Shown here one piece after another: positions 1 to 12,300 of a DNA stretch of 64,000 bases. The DNA is from Watersipora subatra (Eukaryota > Bryozoa > Gymnolaemata > Cheilostomatida > Watersiporidae). The position numbers were made by a program, and so were the translations under genes. The number at the start of each line of letters is the position of its first letter. Positions within the stretch are counted from its first letter, which is position 1. The notes beneath the pieces were generated by a model that saw nothing but the letters and a program-made list of their open reading frames with translations, did not search any database and was not told the DNA's origin. Where the stretch lies: NCBI RefSeq assembly GCF_963576615.1, contig NC_088711.1:13997869-14061868 (forward strand), read 5' to 3'.

Positions 1-329
1 ATAAACCTATGGTATATATATCTATGGTGATAACAACCTGAACTCGCCGGTCTAATCCCACTATCAGGGTGGAAGGTATACGGCATTATTCTCAACTGCG
101 AGTGAGGAATGTAGATCTTCTTCTGTTGCCAGCATGGCATGCTCGCTATGAAGCTAGGAAATGCTTTTGATACATAAACCTATTGATGGGCCAGTTATAC
201 ATCACCAATTATCCCTTTGCATTTAGACATAAAACTTGCTGTTTACAATGTCACCTAAACTGTGGCTACTGTAAAAATGCTGAAACACCAACAGTGAACG
301 GTCTACATACAATATTTACATAAATCATC

Positions 330-650
330 TATAAATACATATAAATCTCAGTGTTTGTTTGTCTGTAGTCCGTATGTCCAGTTATAGCAATAAAGTTTAA
401 GGAATAAAAAAATACACTTGGCACTGGATTTGAACTCAGAACCTCCAGTTCTCCAGACAGGCGTACTACCCTTTACACTAGGTGTCCGATTGGTGATACT
501 AATAAATAACTGTGCAAACGCTTATGCAACACTTATGAAAGTTTTAGCATAACCGACGCGTAATACGATGACGGATCGTAATGTCAAGCTGGCTTCACGG
601 ATCTTATTATAGTAAAGATTTAGACTAGCTTAAGCTACTCATTTTGATTG
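330..650 (-). mobile_element. tRNA-derived SINE-like repeat, copy 1
   Basis: On the minus strand a tRNA-like head is visible: an A-box-like TAGTGTAAAGGG and a B-box-like GTTCAAATCC (complement of 426-435). A non-tRNA body follows, with the complement of a 'GTCCAGTTATAGCAATAAAG' segment near 375-395. The same arrangement occurs at about 34.38 and 42.06 kb, which makes this a dispersed family. Boundaries are approximate. Pol III origin is inferred from the two boxes. Confidence 0.6.
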
Positions 651-1399
651 GAGGAGTTCCGACCTATGACCTCTGGTGTAGAAATCCTTGCATTTTCTTA
701 CAAAGCACCTGTGTTAATCTGCAACACGTGAATGTCTATGGAAACTCAATCAAACATAGTGAATACGTACTTAACTTGCTATAATTAGATTTGTAAACAA
801 GTCTTCCCTAAACAGTGGAACATTCACCTTGTCGGTAGGTTTCTTCGAAATCACCAAGTCAGAATAATTTCAAGTTGGTGGATAGACAGGAACCTAAAAT
901 GTTTTTAATTGTGTAAGTCTTGTGAGTGATAGATATTTCCCATATGTACCCCAAATTCTGACAGCACCCTCGTTTGCATAAGTAAATGAAAACAATAGGT
1001 AGATTAGTTAAACAACTTAGAAACACCAACTTTTCCCCGAGTCAATAAAAGGGCAGAAGAGCGTCAGTAAACAGGCTTTAAATGATGGTCAACCGCTATT
1101 AAACTATATATTAAACTGTTATAGCAAGTCGCATCATATAATAACAATAGTAATAATAACATCAATACTTTTAACGATTTATTTCTTTTGTTTTGAAAAC
1201 TATGTTGGTTAAAGGTTGTTAGCAAGTTTTTAGGCTTATGGATTAGAAGCAGGTACAGAGTATCTTACAACATTATGGCAAGGCCAATTGGACGTAATTG
1301 GTTGAGGTGATAGATGCCAATTCATCAAAGAATTTGACACTTTACTAATGTATTTTAACAAAAGATTTTGTAGTAAGCGTTAGACCTTCGTTAGCCCAG

Positions 1400-1545
1400 G
1401 TTTCTTTGACAAATCAAATGAATTAATTGAATGCTTGAACAAGGCACCTTTGCTGAATTGCGGCGAGTTGCAAAATTGTCTGCCCTTTACAGAAGTCATA
1501 GAAAATGTTTACTTCAAGTCAGATGTCGATGCTAAAGTTGAACAG
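1400..1545 (+). other. possible isolated coding exon, unrecognised
   Basis: A 48-codon open stretch lies between an AG acceptor (ending 1399, weak pyrimidine tract) and CAG|GTTGGT at 1545/1546. It encodes peptides such as FFDKSNELIECLNKAPLL and CLPFTEVIENVYF. Composition is protein-like and more complex than the flanking AT-rich DNA, but there is no ATG and no neighbouring exon was found. It may be an old transposon fragment or an exon of a gene lying to the left. Confidence 0.18.
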
Positions 1546-1654
1546 GTTGGTCATGCAGAATGACAGAGTTACACAGTTATAAACCAAGAAAAGAATACTC
1601 CAGATATTCTACATTGTTATATATAGTTACATATATAACAAGAGTAGAATAGAC

Positions 1655-1696
1655 AAGAATAATATAAAATTATGTAAATTTATTTATTTACACTCA

Positions 1697-1748
<52 letters not shown>

Positions 1749-1790
1749 TGAGTGTAAATAAATAAATTTACATAATTTTATATTATTCTT
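1655..1790. repeat. perfect palindrome centred on a (TA)n tract
   Basis: Two 46-base arms starting AAGAATAATATAAAATTATG and ending ...CACTCACGCA are exact reverse complements either side of a (TA) run of about 45 bases. The whole 136 bp is symmetric about 1722/1723 with no mismatch, so it could extrude as a hairpin. It could also be an assembly foldback artefact. Confidence 0.9.
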
Positions 1791-1796
1791 AATTCA

Positions 1797-1839
<43 letters not shown>

Positions 1840-2060
1840 TATAATGTATATAATTATGTATATTATTATATATATTTATATATATTATAATATATATAAC
1901 TATGTATATTATTATATATATAATTATGTATATTATTTATTGTTATATATTATGATATATATGACTATATATATATATGTAGGCCTATATATAATAATGT
2001 GTAAATATATATATATATTTACACAATATCATATTATTCATGTGTTTTCTATTGTTATAT
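1791..2060. repeat. TA-rich low-complexity tract
   Basis: Degenerate TATATA/TATAATTATGTAT sequence follows the palindrome. The 78-codon open frame through it (Ile/Tyr/Met only) is a composition artefact. Confidence 0.85.
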
Positions 2061-2868
2061 ATACATAGGGCCATGATGGTAATTGTTAGCACCCCTAGAT
2101 ATTTTGAGGTATTTTCTGAATTGTGAGCACTGGTTTGAACAAATTCCAACAAACTGTACATCAAATGAAAGTTTAGGATACAGTGAATCTATTTTCACAG
2201 TTGATATATTAATTAACAATCACTGGATGAATACAGTACATGTTTAACGGTAATACATCAAAAAAATGAGCAAAACAAAAAAAAGCAATTAAATATTTTG
2301 AACTTCCATCATGACCATCACAACGTCTAACGCTACACTTTCTTCAAAAGTTTCATAAGTAAGTTATAAATATAATATATAAATTTAAGTTATATATAAT
2401 ATATATGTAAATATAACATGTATATAGATATACCTTATCTAACATCAATGAACAACGCAAATAAATCAAGTATGCCCGAGCAGGAAACTATTACTCAATC
2501 CTTAATGATAAACAGCACCACTTGTTTTGCAGACAGAATCATGCGGCTGCAAATAATGAAAAAATTAAGATAGCTGAGAACGGCAGCAGGGAGGTGTAAT
2601 GAGGTTTCTTTGGGAAGTCAGTAATTTATTTCTTCACTGATAAGATTGAGAAATAAAAAAAGGTGTAATTTTCTCATTGCTTGCAAGAAGCTCGCACGAA
2701 TGTAAACAATATTAATAATGGAACGTTGTTATCAGCGAGAGAGCAATACGAGTTGAACACGCTGAGTCAATAGAGCATCGACCTCACACAGGCATCAATC
2801 CTTCACTTCATCCGCTCAGTTCACATCACGCATTTCTAACAGGCTACGGCAACGCAACGGAGAGCAGC

Positions 2869-2876
2869 TATAAAAG
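2869..2876 (+). promoter_or_regulatory. TATA box of the AMPK gamma gene
   Basis: TATAAAAG stands about 315 bp upstream of the first coding ATG, in a locally GC-richer stretch. A transcription start near 2900 would give a 5' leader of about 285 nt. Assignment rests on the motif and position only. Confidence 0.55.
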
Positions 2877-3013
2877 CCAAGACACACGCGACAAAAGAGC
2901 CTGTGTTGCTATTGAATAACCAGTTGTTTGCTTGCAGCAGCACTCCTACTCAGACTCTAAGATACAAGTTGTCGGCTCATTTACCGAAACTGGCCTTGCT
3001 GGTGACTAAGCGT

Positions 3014-3040
3014 ATGGATTCTAGATTTACTGTTTGCTAG
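3014..3040 (+). promoter_or_regulatory. upstream ORF 1 in the AMPK gamma 5' leader
   Basis: An 8-codon ORF (MDSRFTVC, then TAG) lies in the inferred leader. It is followed at 3129 by two chained upstream ORFs. A role in translation control is inferred. Confidence 0.45.
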
Positions 3041-3128
3041 CCACACGGATAATCAAACATAAGCCGAACGACACACTAGCTACTCTAAAGGAGAAATAAA
3101 CCTAAAATACCGTACGACTTCTCGCGCT

Positions 3129-3161
3129 ATGCTCTTTGTCGCTCCTACCGCTGTCAGCTGA
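3129..3161 (+). promoter_or_regulatory. upstream ORF 2, overlapping uORF 3 by TGATG
   Basis: ATG to TGA, encoding MLFVAPTAVS. Its TGA (3159-3161) shares its last base with the ATG of the next ORF (3161-3163), a TGATG stop-start junction of the kind that can permit reinitiation. Confidence 0.5.
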
Positions 3162-3184
3162 TGTTATACAGAGGTTTATTCTGA
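3161..3184 (+). promoter_or_regulatory. upstream ORF 3, directly abutting the main start codon
   Basis: ATG to TGA, encoding MLYRGLF. The stop (3182-3184) is followed with no gap by the main ATG at 3185 (TGAATG). A second in-frame ATG of the main frame stands at 3197 and could serve if the first is skipped. Confidence 0.5.
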
Positions 3185-3379
3185 ATGCTGCACAACATGC
3201 AACGTCTAAACCAACGTAGGCACTCGTGCCCGATGGGCGAAATACCTCCACTCTTCCAAGGTCATTCGTTGGACACAGTTAACGAGGACTCCGAACATAG
3301 TCGACTATTTCCTCTTAAGAAGTTTTTAAAAGGACGTAAAGGCAAAAGGGCGTCTTTCTCTGGTGCCAGTGACCGCAGC
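3185..3379 (+). CDS. PRKAG2: AMPK gamma exon 1 (start codon)
   Basis: 65 codons in phase 0 to a consensus donor (CGCAGC|GTAAGT). Contains RRHSCP and GKRASFSG, which resemble basophilic kinase sites. Without splicing the frame would stop 14 codons later. The join to exon 2 (DRS|DLSEF) rests on matching phase and would need a transcript to prove. Confidence 0.65.
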
Positions 3380-6300
3380 GTAAGTAGTGAATGTATTGTG
3401 AACTCGTCTACAGATAGCTAGAGATTGGCAGGAACTACCTACTAAATATTGTTTTTTGTTAAACTGAACCTTTCTGACTCCCTTGAAACTGAAAGTCATA
3501 AAATCTTGTCTTAGTTGTCATATGAATTGAATCTGTCACGTAATATGACAAGCTCAGTAAGAACACGACTCTGAATCCTGTAAGGGTGGAGATATTTGAT
3601 AAAAAACACCATGAGCTTTAAACTAATTCAGAAGTACTGCTACAAGGTCATGTGATCGTTATCAGTATTAATTTTGTGAAAGTATTTTACAGTATGACTA
3701 GTAATCTACAGCAAATCCCTGACTGCAAAATGATTCATGGAATGACCTCTTATCAGTTTCACTTAGTATTTGAATTTTAGTGTGCTCTACTGTTGAAATT
3801 ACTTGCAGCAGACTATTCATGCGTGTGTTGGCTCTAGCTCGCACATTATGCCCAAATTCTAAATGTGCCTAGAAATCCAATATTGACTTCTTATAGCGCC
3901 ATAAAATATGGCGCAGATTATGTTCACTCTTTTCTGCCCTGTCGCCATGCCAGGTGGCCTGAAAATTCAAACACCTAATGTCTGCTCATTTGTTTATCAC
4001 TCATCAATGTTATCAGTAAATAAATTGAAGAGACCCTAACCTGGTCGTAACGGATTGATAAAATGTTTGAGACGATGATAAGAATTATGCTCACTCGAAT
4101 GGGTAACAATATGGCTTTCTGAAAGCCGCTCACTGCTCATTTAATTATAAAACGTTTTGAGTTTATTATTGAGGTAAGTAGAGGGAATGTTCGGACCGTG
4201 ACGGCATCACATGATATTTATAGAAATCTCTGTCCACGAGCTCAGCTAAAGTCATACTTGAGCAGTGGATATATTGATTTTGCTAGTAATTACTTTCTGA
4301 TACGAGTGAAGGATAAATCTATACCTTCTCTTGCGGGACATCAGCTTTCTGCCCACTTTGGCAAATGCACTATTTTTCTGCTACTCTCACACACTCATTT
4401 TCTTTCCTATCATATCATCCTTCATCTCACGCACCTACATACTTCTCACAGATCGAAACTAGGGCCCAAGTCTTATCAGTGACTTAGGAATTTACCAGTG
4501 GCTTGAGTATAGACACTTCGCTGCTATGTATTAGAAGACCACAAATGTTTGTGCGCAAGCTCTTTCTGGTTTGAGAAATAAAACAGATCTCGGGTGTCAA
4601 AAGGCTGATAATAGATTTATAACTATAAATAACTGATTTCTCCACCTTTTGTAATAGTTTTACTACTTATTTTACTACTTCGACAATATAATTAGCACTT
4701 AGTTTATACTTTACTGACAACATGTTCATCTACCAAACGATTTCTTTTGGCTCAAAGTTGCAAACACAAGGCATTCGATACTTGTGTACATGTAAGCTGT
4801 TCGGGCCCCATGAACTGCTAGTTTCTCGCCTTGCCAAGATAAACACATGATTTAGTTCAACAACGAGAGCTCTGGGCTAGTATTTTTATAGATTTTAATA
4901 AGAGTTAGGTCTATTGGCTGAGCATATCAACCAAGAGCTAGTAGAGGCATCTGATACAGATGATAGACGGAGAAATGGAAGCTGCAATGAGGAAGTAGGC
5001 GGATGGGTCAATAGGCAGGCTACTGAGTATTGCTGGTCAGAATCTAATTGGATAGAATACGTCAGAGATCGGGTCACACAGTCATGCGGTTCTCACTTCA
5101 GATGGGAGGACAACTCTCTTAATAAATAGTATTTTATGTATAATCCACTCCTTAATCGCTTCGGCCCTTCGATCAAGCAAAATGTTTTTGTCTGTTGCTG
5201 AGCAAACGTAAGCGCAAATTAATGAGTAAACAATGAGAAGAAATAGAAACAATGTTTACAAATGATTCCTTTTGTTTATGCATCTTGTGAAAATCAGCTT
5301 GCTTGACTGGGATGGTTTTGTTACATCTGGCTATTCAATATCAGCGTATGCCTCTATAAAAATTCATAACTCAACATTGTTTAAAGACTTACTCATCTGC
5401 GAGTAAGAAAAAAAAAGTTGCTACTAAATGCGGTTTCCCATAAGTGTCCCACAATAATTTTACATCAAATTCAAACCCCTTGTATCATACATATATATAC
5501 TTTAACATATGCCATATGTATGTACCATGACCCATGTCATACATGAATATCCTAATAAATGCCACACATATATACCCTAACATATGTCATACATATATAC
5601 CCTAACATAAACCATACATATATACCCTAACATGTCATGCATATATACCCTAACATAAACCATATATATATACACTAACATATGCCATGCATATATATCC
5701 AAACATGCCATACTCATATACCCCAACATATGCCACACATATATACCCTAACATATGCCATACATATATACACTAACATAAACCATATATATATATATAC
5801 ACTAACATATGCCATGCATATATATCCAAACATGCCATACTCATATACCCCAACACATGCCACACATATATACCCTAACATATGCCATACATATATACAC
5901 TAACAGCTTTTTGTAACGAGACATTTCAATAATGCTAATTTCAAAGCGACTCACTTTGCAATACATTTCTTAAGTCAAACAACCCAGAGTAAAGTTCCAT
6001 TCAGTACCTAAACAATTCCTAGGCTCTTATTGTTTAAAGGACTTTAATAGTGAAAGAGGACCAGCACTGAATGTATGATGAAATTTAATTTGACTGCTCA
6101 AGTTAGCAGCAATAGCTCTGTGTGCTGCAGTCACCTGTCACATTTGTCACATATGTCATGCTACACCATTGATTTTATGTTTTAAGTAAATATTACGCTA
6201 GCAAAATATGATATTATAATAAGGTTGAAGCTACTACTGTTGCTATAATTTGTGTGCTAAAATTTGTGGCATGATAGAGGCTGGTTTAAACTACTGATAA

Positions 6301-9300
6301 CGGCTTACAGATTTTGATGATTGAGCTAAAACATCAAATAATTTACTAGCTGACGTTCAAATGACGAGCTTCTAGCATTCAATTAAAAAATTTAGTTCCA
6401 CGCTTAATTCCATATCATAAAATTGACTATTTTCACTTTGAACCATGGAGTGCAAGCTTATAACTACAGAGTGTGAGATGGTAACTACATAGTGTGAACT
6501 TGTTACTACAGAGAAGAGTCTGTAACTACAGAGTGTGAGCTTGTAACTATAGAGTGCAAGTTTGTAACTACAGATTGTGAGTTTGTAACTACAGATGATG
6601 AACTTGTAGCTACAGAGTGCGAGCTTGTGACTAGAGAGTGCAAGCTTGCAGCCTTCATTGAACAACTGAAGTGTAATTGTGTAAACAAACAACACTTTTG
6701 AGTGATCTGATAGCAAACACAGTCAGTACTAGTTGGACTGTGCCATGGTTGGTTCCTCAACCCCTCGGACCTACATTCTCGCTGATTCTGTGCGATATCA
6801 ATAGATCAGTCTAATATTCATACTAAAACTATATTTTCAGCATTCTGAAAACTATATTTCTCATACAAAAAGATTGAGAATTACTGTAGTAAAACACATC
6901 TTAAGAGATGACTACTCCAAGAAGTGTCACAGCTGCGGTGACAAATGAGTCATGGGACTACATTGTTATAAATAGTTTCGCTCGAGTTATAATTTGATAG
7001 CTGGCATAGCTGACATTGTTATAACGAGAGACTGAGAATTTCCACATGACTTGGCTCATATGAGTTGGTTTCTTCCATCTAGTAAGTCTCTGCTCTGATA
7101 ACTTGTGACACTTGAGATTCTAAATGGTTCAGCAGCTGTGGCCTTTGTGTCGAATTGCTGTTGTTTTCCATCTGCAAGCCTGTGGCTTAAATCATCTTGC
7201 TTTTTATAGAAATACATTACATTAACCTTGATTTTTACTAACAATTTCATAGTCAACTAACAGAGTGCTATTCTCTGTTAAAGCTCATTCGGTCTGCTGA
7301 GAAACCTTTGTTTAACACGTTCACGGTTAGCTAGACCATAGCAAGGATCGTGTGGGATTATATTTGTGCGGCATCAGATGGGTGTGGCTAAAGCCTGATC
7401 CTCATGGGTTCTGACAACTCTCTCCTTTCATTTCTTTCCCCTTTTCTCCCTCTTTCTGTCTCTTCTTTCCTTCTCTCTTTTTATTTTTTTTCTGATCTTG
7501 TCTCTCCTCTTTTTCTCCCCTCTCTTCTTCCTATCTTTTCGCTTCCCGTCATTTTGCCTTTCCTTCTTCCCCTTCTTTCCTTCTCTTCATCCCACATGTT
7601 CCTTCCTCCCACCCTCTTTTCTGTTCTCCTCTTTGTTTCCTGCCTGGTCTCCTTTTTCCCCCTCTTTTCCTCTCTCCTTCTGTTTTTTCCTTCCCGTGAG
7701 CATGCAAAAGCACAAATTTTGAATGAGAAGAACTTTGCTAAAAATGCTTAAAATAACGTTCAAGAGTCGTCTTCTCCAAAATACATTGTTAACTGTTGAT
7801 AATATTTGTTGCTGTGTACTGACCTCTCTCTGATTTGCTGCAAGCGGAAACAGTTTTATGTATGACTATTTTTAGGTTTCGTAAGCTGCAATGAAACGAT
7901 CTGACTTTTTTTTTAGCGCCGGCAGCTTTATTGCTCATCCACATTACCATAAGTTTAGCATAATATCTTGTGCTGCTCACCGCGCTTCTATAAAGGAAAC
8001 AACTAGTTTCATGCATTTCATCCAAACTTTTTACAAATAGAAAAGCTGCCAGATGGATGGTTGCGCCATTGACTACGTCGTTTCTAGGAGTTTTTCTCTT
8101 ATGACTATAAAAAGCTTTGGCTTGTTGAATAGCAAACAAATTTTGGCTATAAACCGTGTAAAGTATGTGTAGTAGTTTTTCAGCATATTTAAAAATCCTA
8201 CACATAGCTAATTTGCTATCAAGAAAGTTGAATAGCGCACCAACAATCTGGTTAAAATGATGCGGTACACGTGTAATACTGGGATAACTGCAAACAGACG
8301 AAGAGAGCTTAAGATGTATTACATATTCTACAATAGCTCATGAGATTAGGGTGTCCGTAGTTCGAGTATGAACAGAGCCCTTGAGTTGCCCGAGCGTTAG
8401 TATGTTTGCACGCCGTGATGCCAACTCACATCAAGCTAACATACTTTGGCGTATTTAGTTAACTGTTGGCAGCAGGTGAGATGCTATGGAAATGAAGGGC
8501 ATGCAAGAAGGAAGGTGCACTTTACAAGGTAGAACTGTTGCCCCTAATCAGTTTGCTAGCTAGCGAGGCGTGGAGAGGAGCAATAGCGTTGCCAATTATC
8601 AACTGCCCATAGTGTCTGCTCTTCTGTAAACTTGTGCTTCTGTAAATCAAAAGGCAGCTAATAGGTAATAATGCATGAATAAAAAATGGCGATGACCGCT
8701 ATAGGCGATGTTAATGTATAAATCGCATAACTGCGCAATTGGCTATCAGAGTGACATAAAAATTGCAAATGCAAAATGGGAAAGCAACTCCGATCAAACT
8801 GGGAAAGCAAACTGCAAATGGGAAAGCAAACTGTATTCTCAAAAAAATATTGTTCAGGAATACATATCACAAAGCACATGCTGGAAATCAGCAATTGCTT
8901 GTTATCAATTTATCTAGATCAAGGGTTCTCGTGGCGAAGGCGTTTGTTTAGTTGCTGGGCCCAATAGGGTTGACTTAAGTCATTATTGAACAGTCTTTGA
9001 ACTTATTGCTGTATTCACCCACGGTAATATGATATAAATAGCTTACTTGTTTTCTTAATATAACTCTTGGCTCGTCGCCAATATTTCAAGTCAGGTCAGC
9101 AAACAACAAGAGCCGCATGCATTGTTTCAATAAGAAAAATGAAAGGAATAACAAGTCTAGATATCTATATTTAGCTCGTGATTAGCAAACACCCTGATAG
9201 CAGATGAACTAAATAGGATCTCCGCCGACTGGCATACTAGCCTAATCGTTATTATGGAGAGTTATCAGGTATGATTTAGCCAAATCAATTGAGTGCCTCT

Positions 9301-12300
9301 TTTGTACCCTTGTCAAGGGTATCTTATGGTCAATGCCTTATTCTTATGCAACATGACATGAAAACATCGATGAAACCGAATGCTCCTTTTTAAAAGGGCA
9401 AGCCCAAATGTAAATTAGGATGTAGATTCTAGATTGTTCAAAGATATTAACCAGTTCTTTGATGCCACCTTCAAGCTCTAAAAAGCAGTGACACACAAAC
9501 TGGTGAGCGAATTTCACTATGTAGCCCTAGTTAGCAAAACTATTATTTCTGCTGGGCAACATAGTGATCCTGACAGAAAAGTTCATGTTGATGAGAAGAG
9601 TTGTGGTTGTGTATATTGTACAGTCGGATAAACTTATAAACGTTCCAGACTGTCAATGCTGTCGGGTGTAGACTCTGTCTTTATTACAGACGCGAAACAA
9701 CTGCTGTATGTTGTCAGACGTAGTCTTAATGTGTTTAGTTTGGCGCATGCTCGGTCTCCAGTTTGATTTCCGCCACCTGTCATATTTTTGTGTAACATTT
9801 TTATAATTACTTTGTCCTTACATCTTGTTCATCCAAAGTACTTAACCTTGACCCCATTACACATCTCAACCTTGGGTATGCCGCTGCTTCGTAAACAACC
9901 GGTATGCTTGATGGTCTTTTCGAGGATTCCCTTATCTGGAGAAGTTAGACTTGTGCATGACATTACCACAATAATCTCTTAAACAGCTTCTATAAAAATG
10001 ACTCTACATTCTTTATTCCAAATTACATCCTTATATTTCCCAAAAACCTTTGCGCAATGATAGTTACAGGATGTTGACTGATTGTGAATGAAAGGACAAC
10101 TCCAGTAACATGGCCATAATTTTGCAGATTTGCTTACTAACATAAATAACCTTCAGCTTTTTCCGCTTTTCATTTCTAGAATACCTAAGTACATTGAGCC
10201 GATTGCGGTTGGTAGTGAAAGACCCCAAACAACATGGAAAGTTTAGAACTTACTCTAGATAAAGCCTGGTTCTTGATGTCACTGTTTATAGAGAGGGTAT
10301 ACTAGAAGCTACTAGAAACTCAATGTCTTTCTTATACTTTTTTAATTTAAAATTGTTAAAAACCAAAAAAATTTCAATTTGATTAGTAAGTTATTTTTAG
10401 CAAAAGCAATATATTTTTTGTAACCGGAAGGAATGTCTTCAAACTATATTTTTAGGTTTCATCAAAGCATTATACACAGAGATAAATGATTTACTGACCA
10501 ACTATTGTAGTAATTACAAAAAACAACAAATACAAAAACTTTTACACTGCTATAGAGCTCTACTATTATTATTATTTTAGTTTTATATTACCAGCTACTG
10601 AAAGCATAAATAGGTCAATAGCTAGTGAAAATAATGCTCTACGATGTGTTGTCCCACAATTAATGAAAAAAAATGGCTCCATTAAAATTATATAATAAAC
10701 TTTAAAAGGGAAATGTGGCAGAACACTTCATATTTGTACAATAGATATTTTCTAGCGGTAAGAGCTGATAACTTTCCAGTTGTGAGTGAGAGCGACTAGA
10801 ATAAACTTGCAAGCACCTGCTGGTTGTGTCAGTTCTTTCATAGCAATACATACCTCATCAGCAATTGTGAGAATGCTTCAGTATTTTTGCTGAGCCAAAA
10901 TTGAAGGAGAAGATAGCCAGTGAGAATGCTTGTTATGCTGTAGGAGTATTAAGAGTTCATGTTTCAAATGCTTAAAAACAATTACAATCTTGCTACTATA
11001 AGACAATACTTAGCATTACTTAACTTTGTTTTCAACCTTTAAGGATTTTGTTGTTTCTCTATTACAGGTGATAATAAAATAATATAATAATAAAATGCTA
11101 GTATATAGATAATAGTAATATATTAAAGTATATATAGTAGTATTATGCTAAATTATAGATAGGAGTAATAGACTGAGACTGCATGAAAGCATGCCTAAAT
11201 AACTTTTAAAAGGTACGACGACTCCCACACTCCCAGCAGCAAATATGTCTTGATGTTTTGGAAAACATGAAAAGCTTAGCTTTGGTTAGTTATTTGGAGA
11301 AGGTAGTTATGCCTTTATAACATGACTATGAATGAATACAAACATTGATAGAGAACACCACCATATACTAGTTTAAGCTGTGACTGTATTATCCGGGCTA
11401 TTGTCTAGTCTTATCCTGCGGCTATCTTTGAGGCTTTTTATAAGTGATAGCTACATGTATTTATGTATCGAACTTCAACATTCTTGGAAGGGAAAATCTG
11501 ACTAAGAAACTTCCCTTGGTTAATAACTTTGTGAAATTCTCTCACTGAACAAGGAAGTATGGAAGCTAGTCAGGTATTGTTTGTAGTCATCATTGCAGCC
11601 AGGGCTTTAATAGCTAAAGTTGCTTGTGTCGTTGAATGAACAAGCAAAAAATATTTATCAACTGACTCCTTATTTGCGAATTTTCTTAAAATTTGGGCTA
11701 CTGACTTACAAAGTACATTTCTGAGTTTTGTTTTCTTAAGAAATAAATCTACCAACAAAGTTGTGCCCAGCAAATGTATATATTTTAGATAATATAAAAA
11801 CAAACACTTACTATGGTAAATATATGTCAAAATTCAATAGAACATATTTAGTTGTTTTGTATAAATTGAACAATTTATGGATACAATTGTTAGCATGCCA
11901 ATTATTTATGTACATAATTATTTGCATTTTATTCAAACAATAATATCAACATTTATTTGTAAATAGAATGTTTAGAAAAATTTAAGTACCAGTAGATTGT
12001 GAAATGCGCTGTGCAGTGTATGTTACCCACAGTGTAATAAAAGGCCAAGTAAGTGTTGTTTTAGCAAGTTTAAATGATTAGAATCACATTCATATTAATC
12101 TATTATTTTGCTTTTTTATTTAATGCCGACTAAAATAGTAATTTCTGATGAACTATTGACTTACGAAAGGATTTGGAGTTGTCTAACTCGAATTTTGTGG
12201 AAAGACAACTATTTCATTTTGAACATTACAGCATTGCGCCAAGCTTAAATATTATCTATATGCAATACGTCTAGGTAAATACCTTAGTTATGGTGAAATA

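Noticed and set aside
345..500. Functional tRNA gene on the minus strand
   Set aside because: A- and B-box-like words are present, but no complete cloverleaf with a paired acceptor stem is visible, and the unit is part of a dispersed SINE-like repeat.
1832..2068. 78-codon Ile/Tyr/Met open frame
   Set aside because: Lies wholly in TA-rich low-complexity DNA; no splice context and no protein-like composition.
4914..5129. 71-codon frame starting [15 protein letters not shown]
   Set aside because: No ATG, no convincing acceptor/donor pair and no family recognised; possible but unsupported alternative exon of AMPK gamma.
5485..5905. CCCTAA words suggesting an internal telomere repeat
   Set aside because: One hexamer per roughly 29-bp unit, never in tandem; a TA-rich satellite instead.
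7404..7751. 115-codon Ser/Phe/Leu frame
   Set aside because: Direct translation of a polypyrimidine tract.
7789..8205. 138-codon minus-strand open frame
   Set aside because: Longest non-repetitive frame in intron 1, but composition is unremarkable, no domain is recognised and no exon partner found; probably chance.
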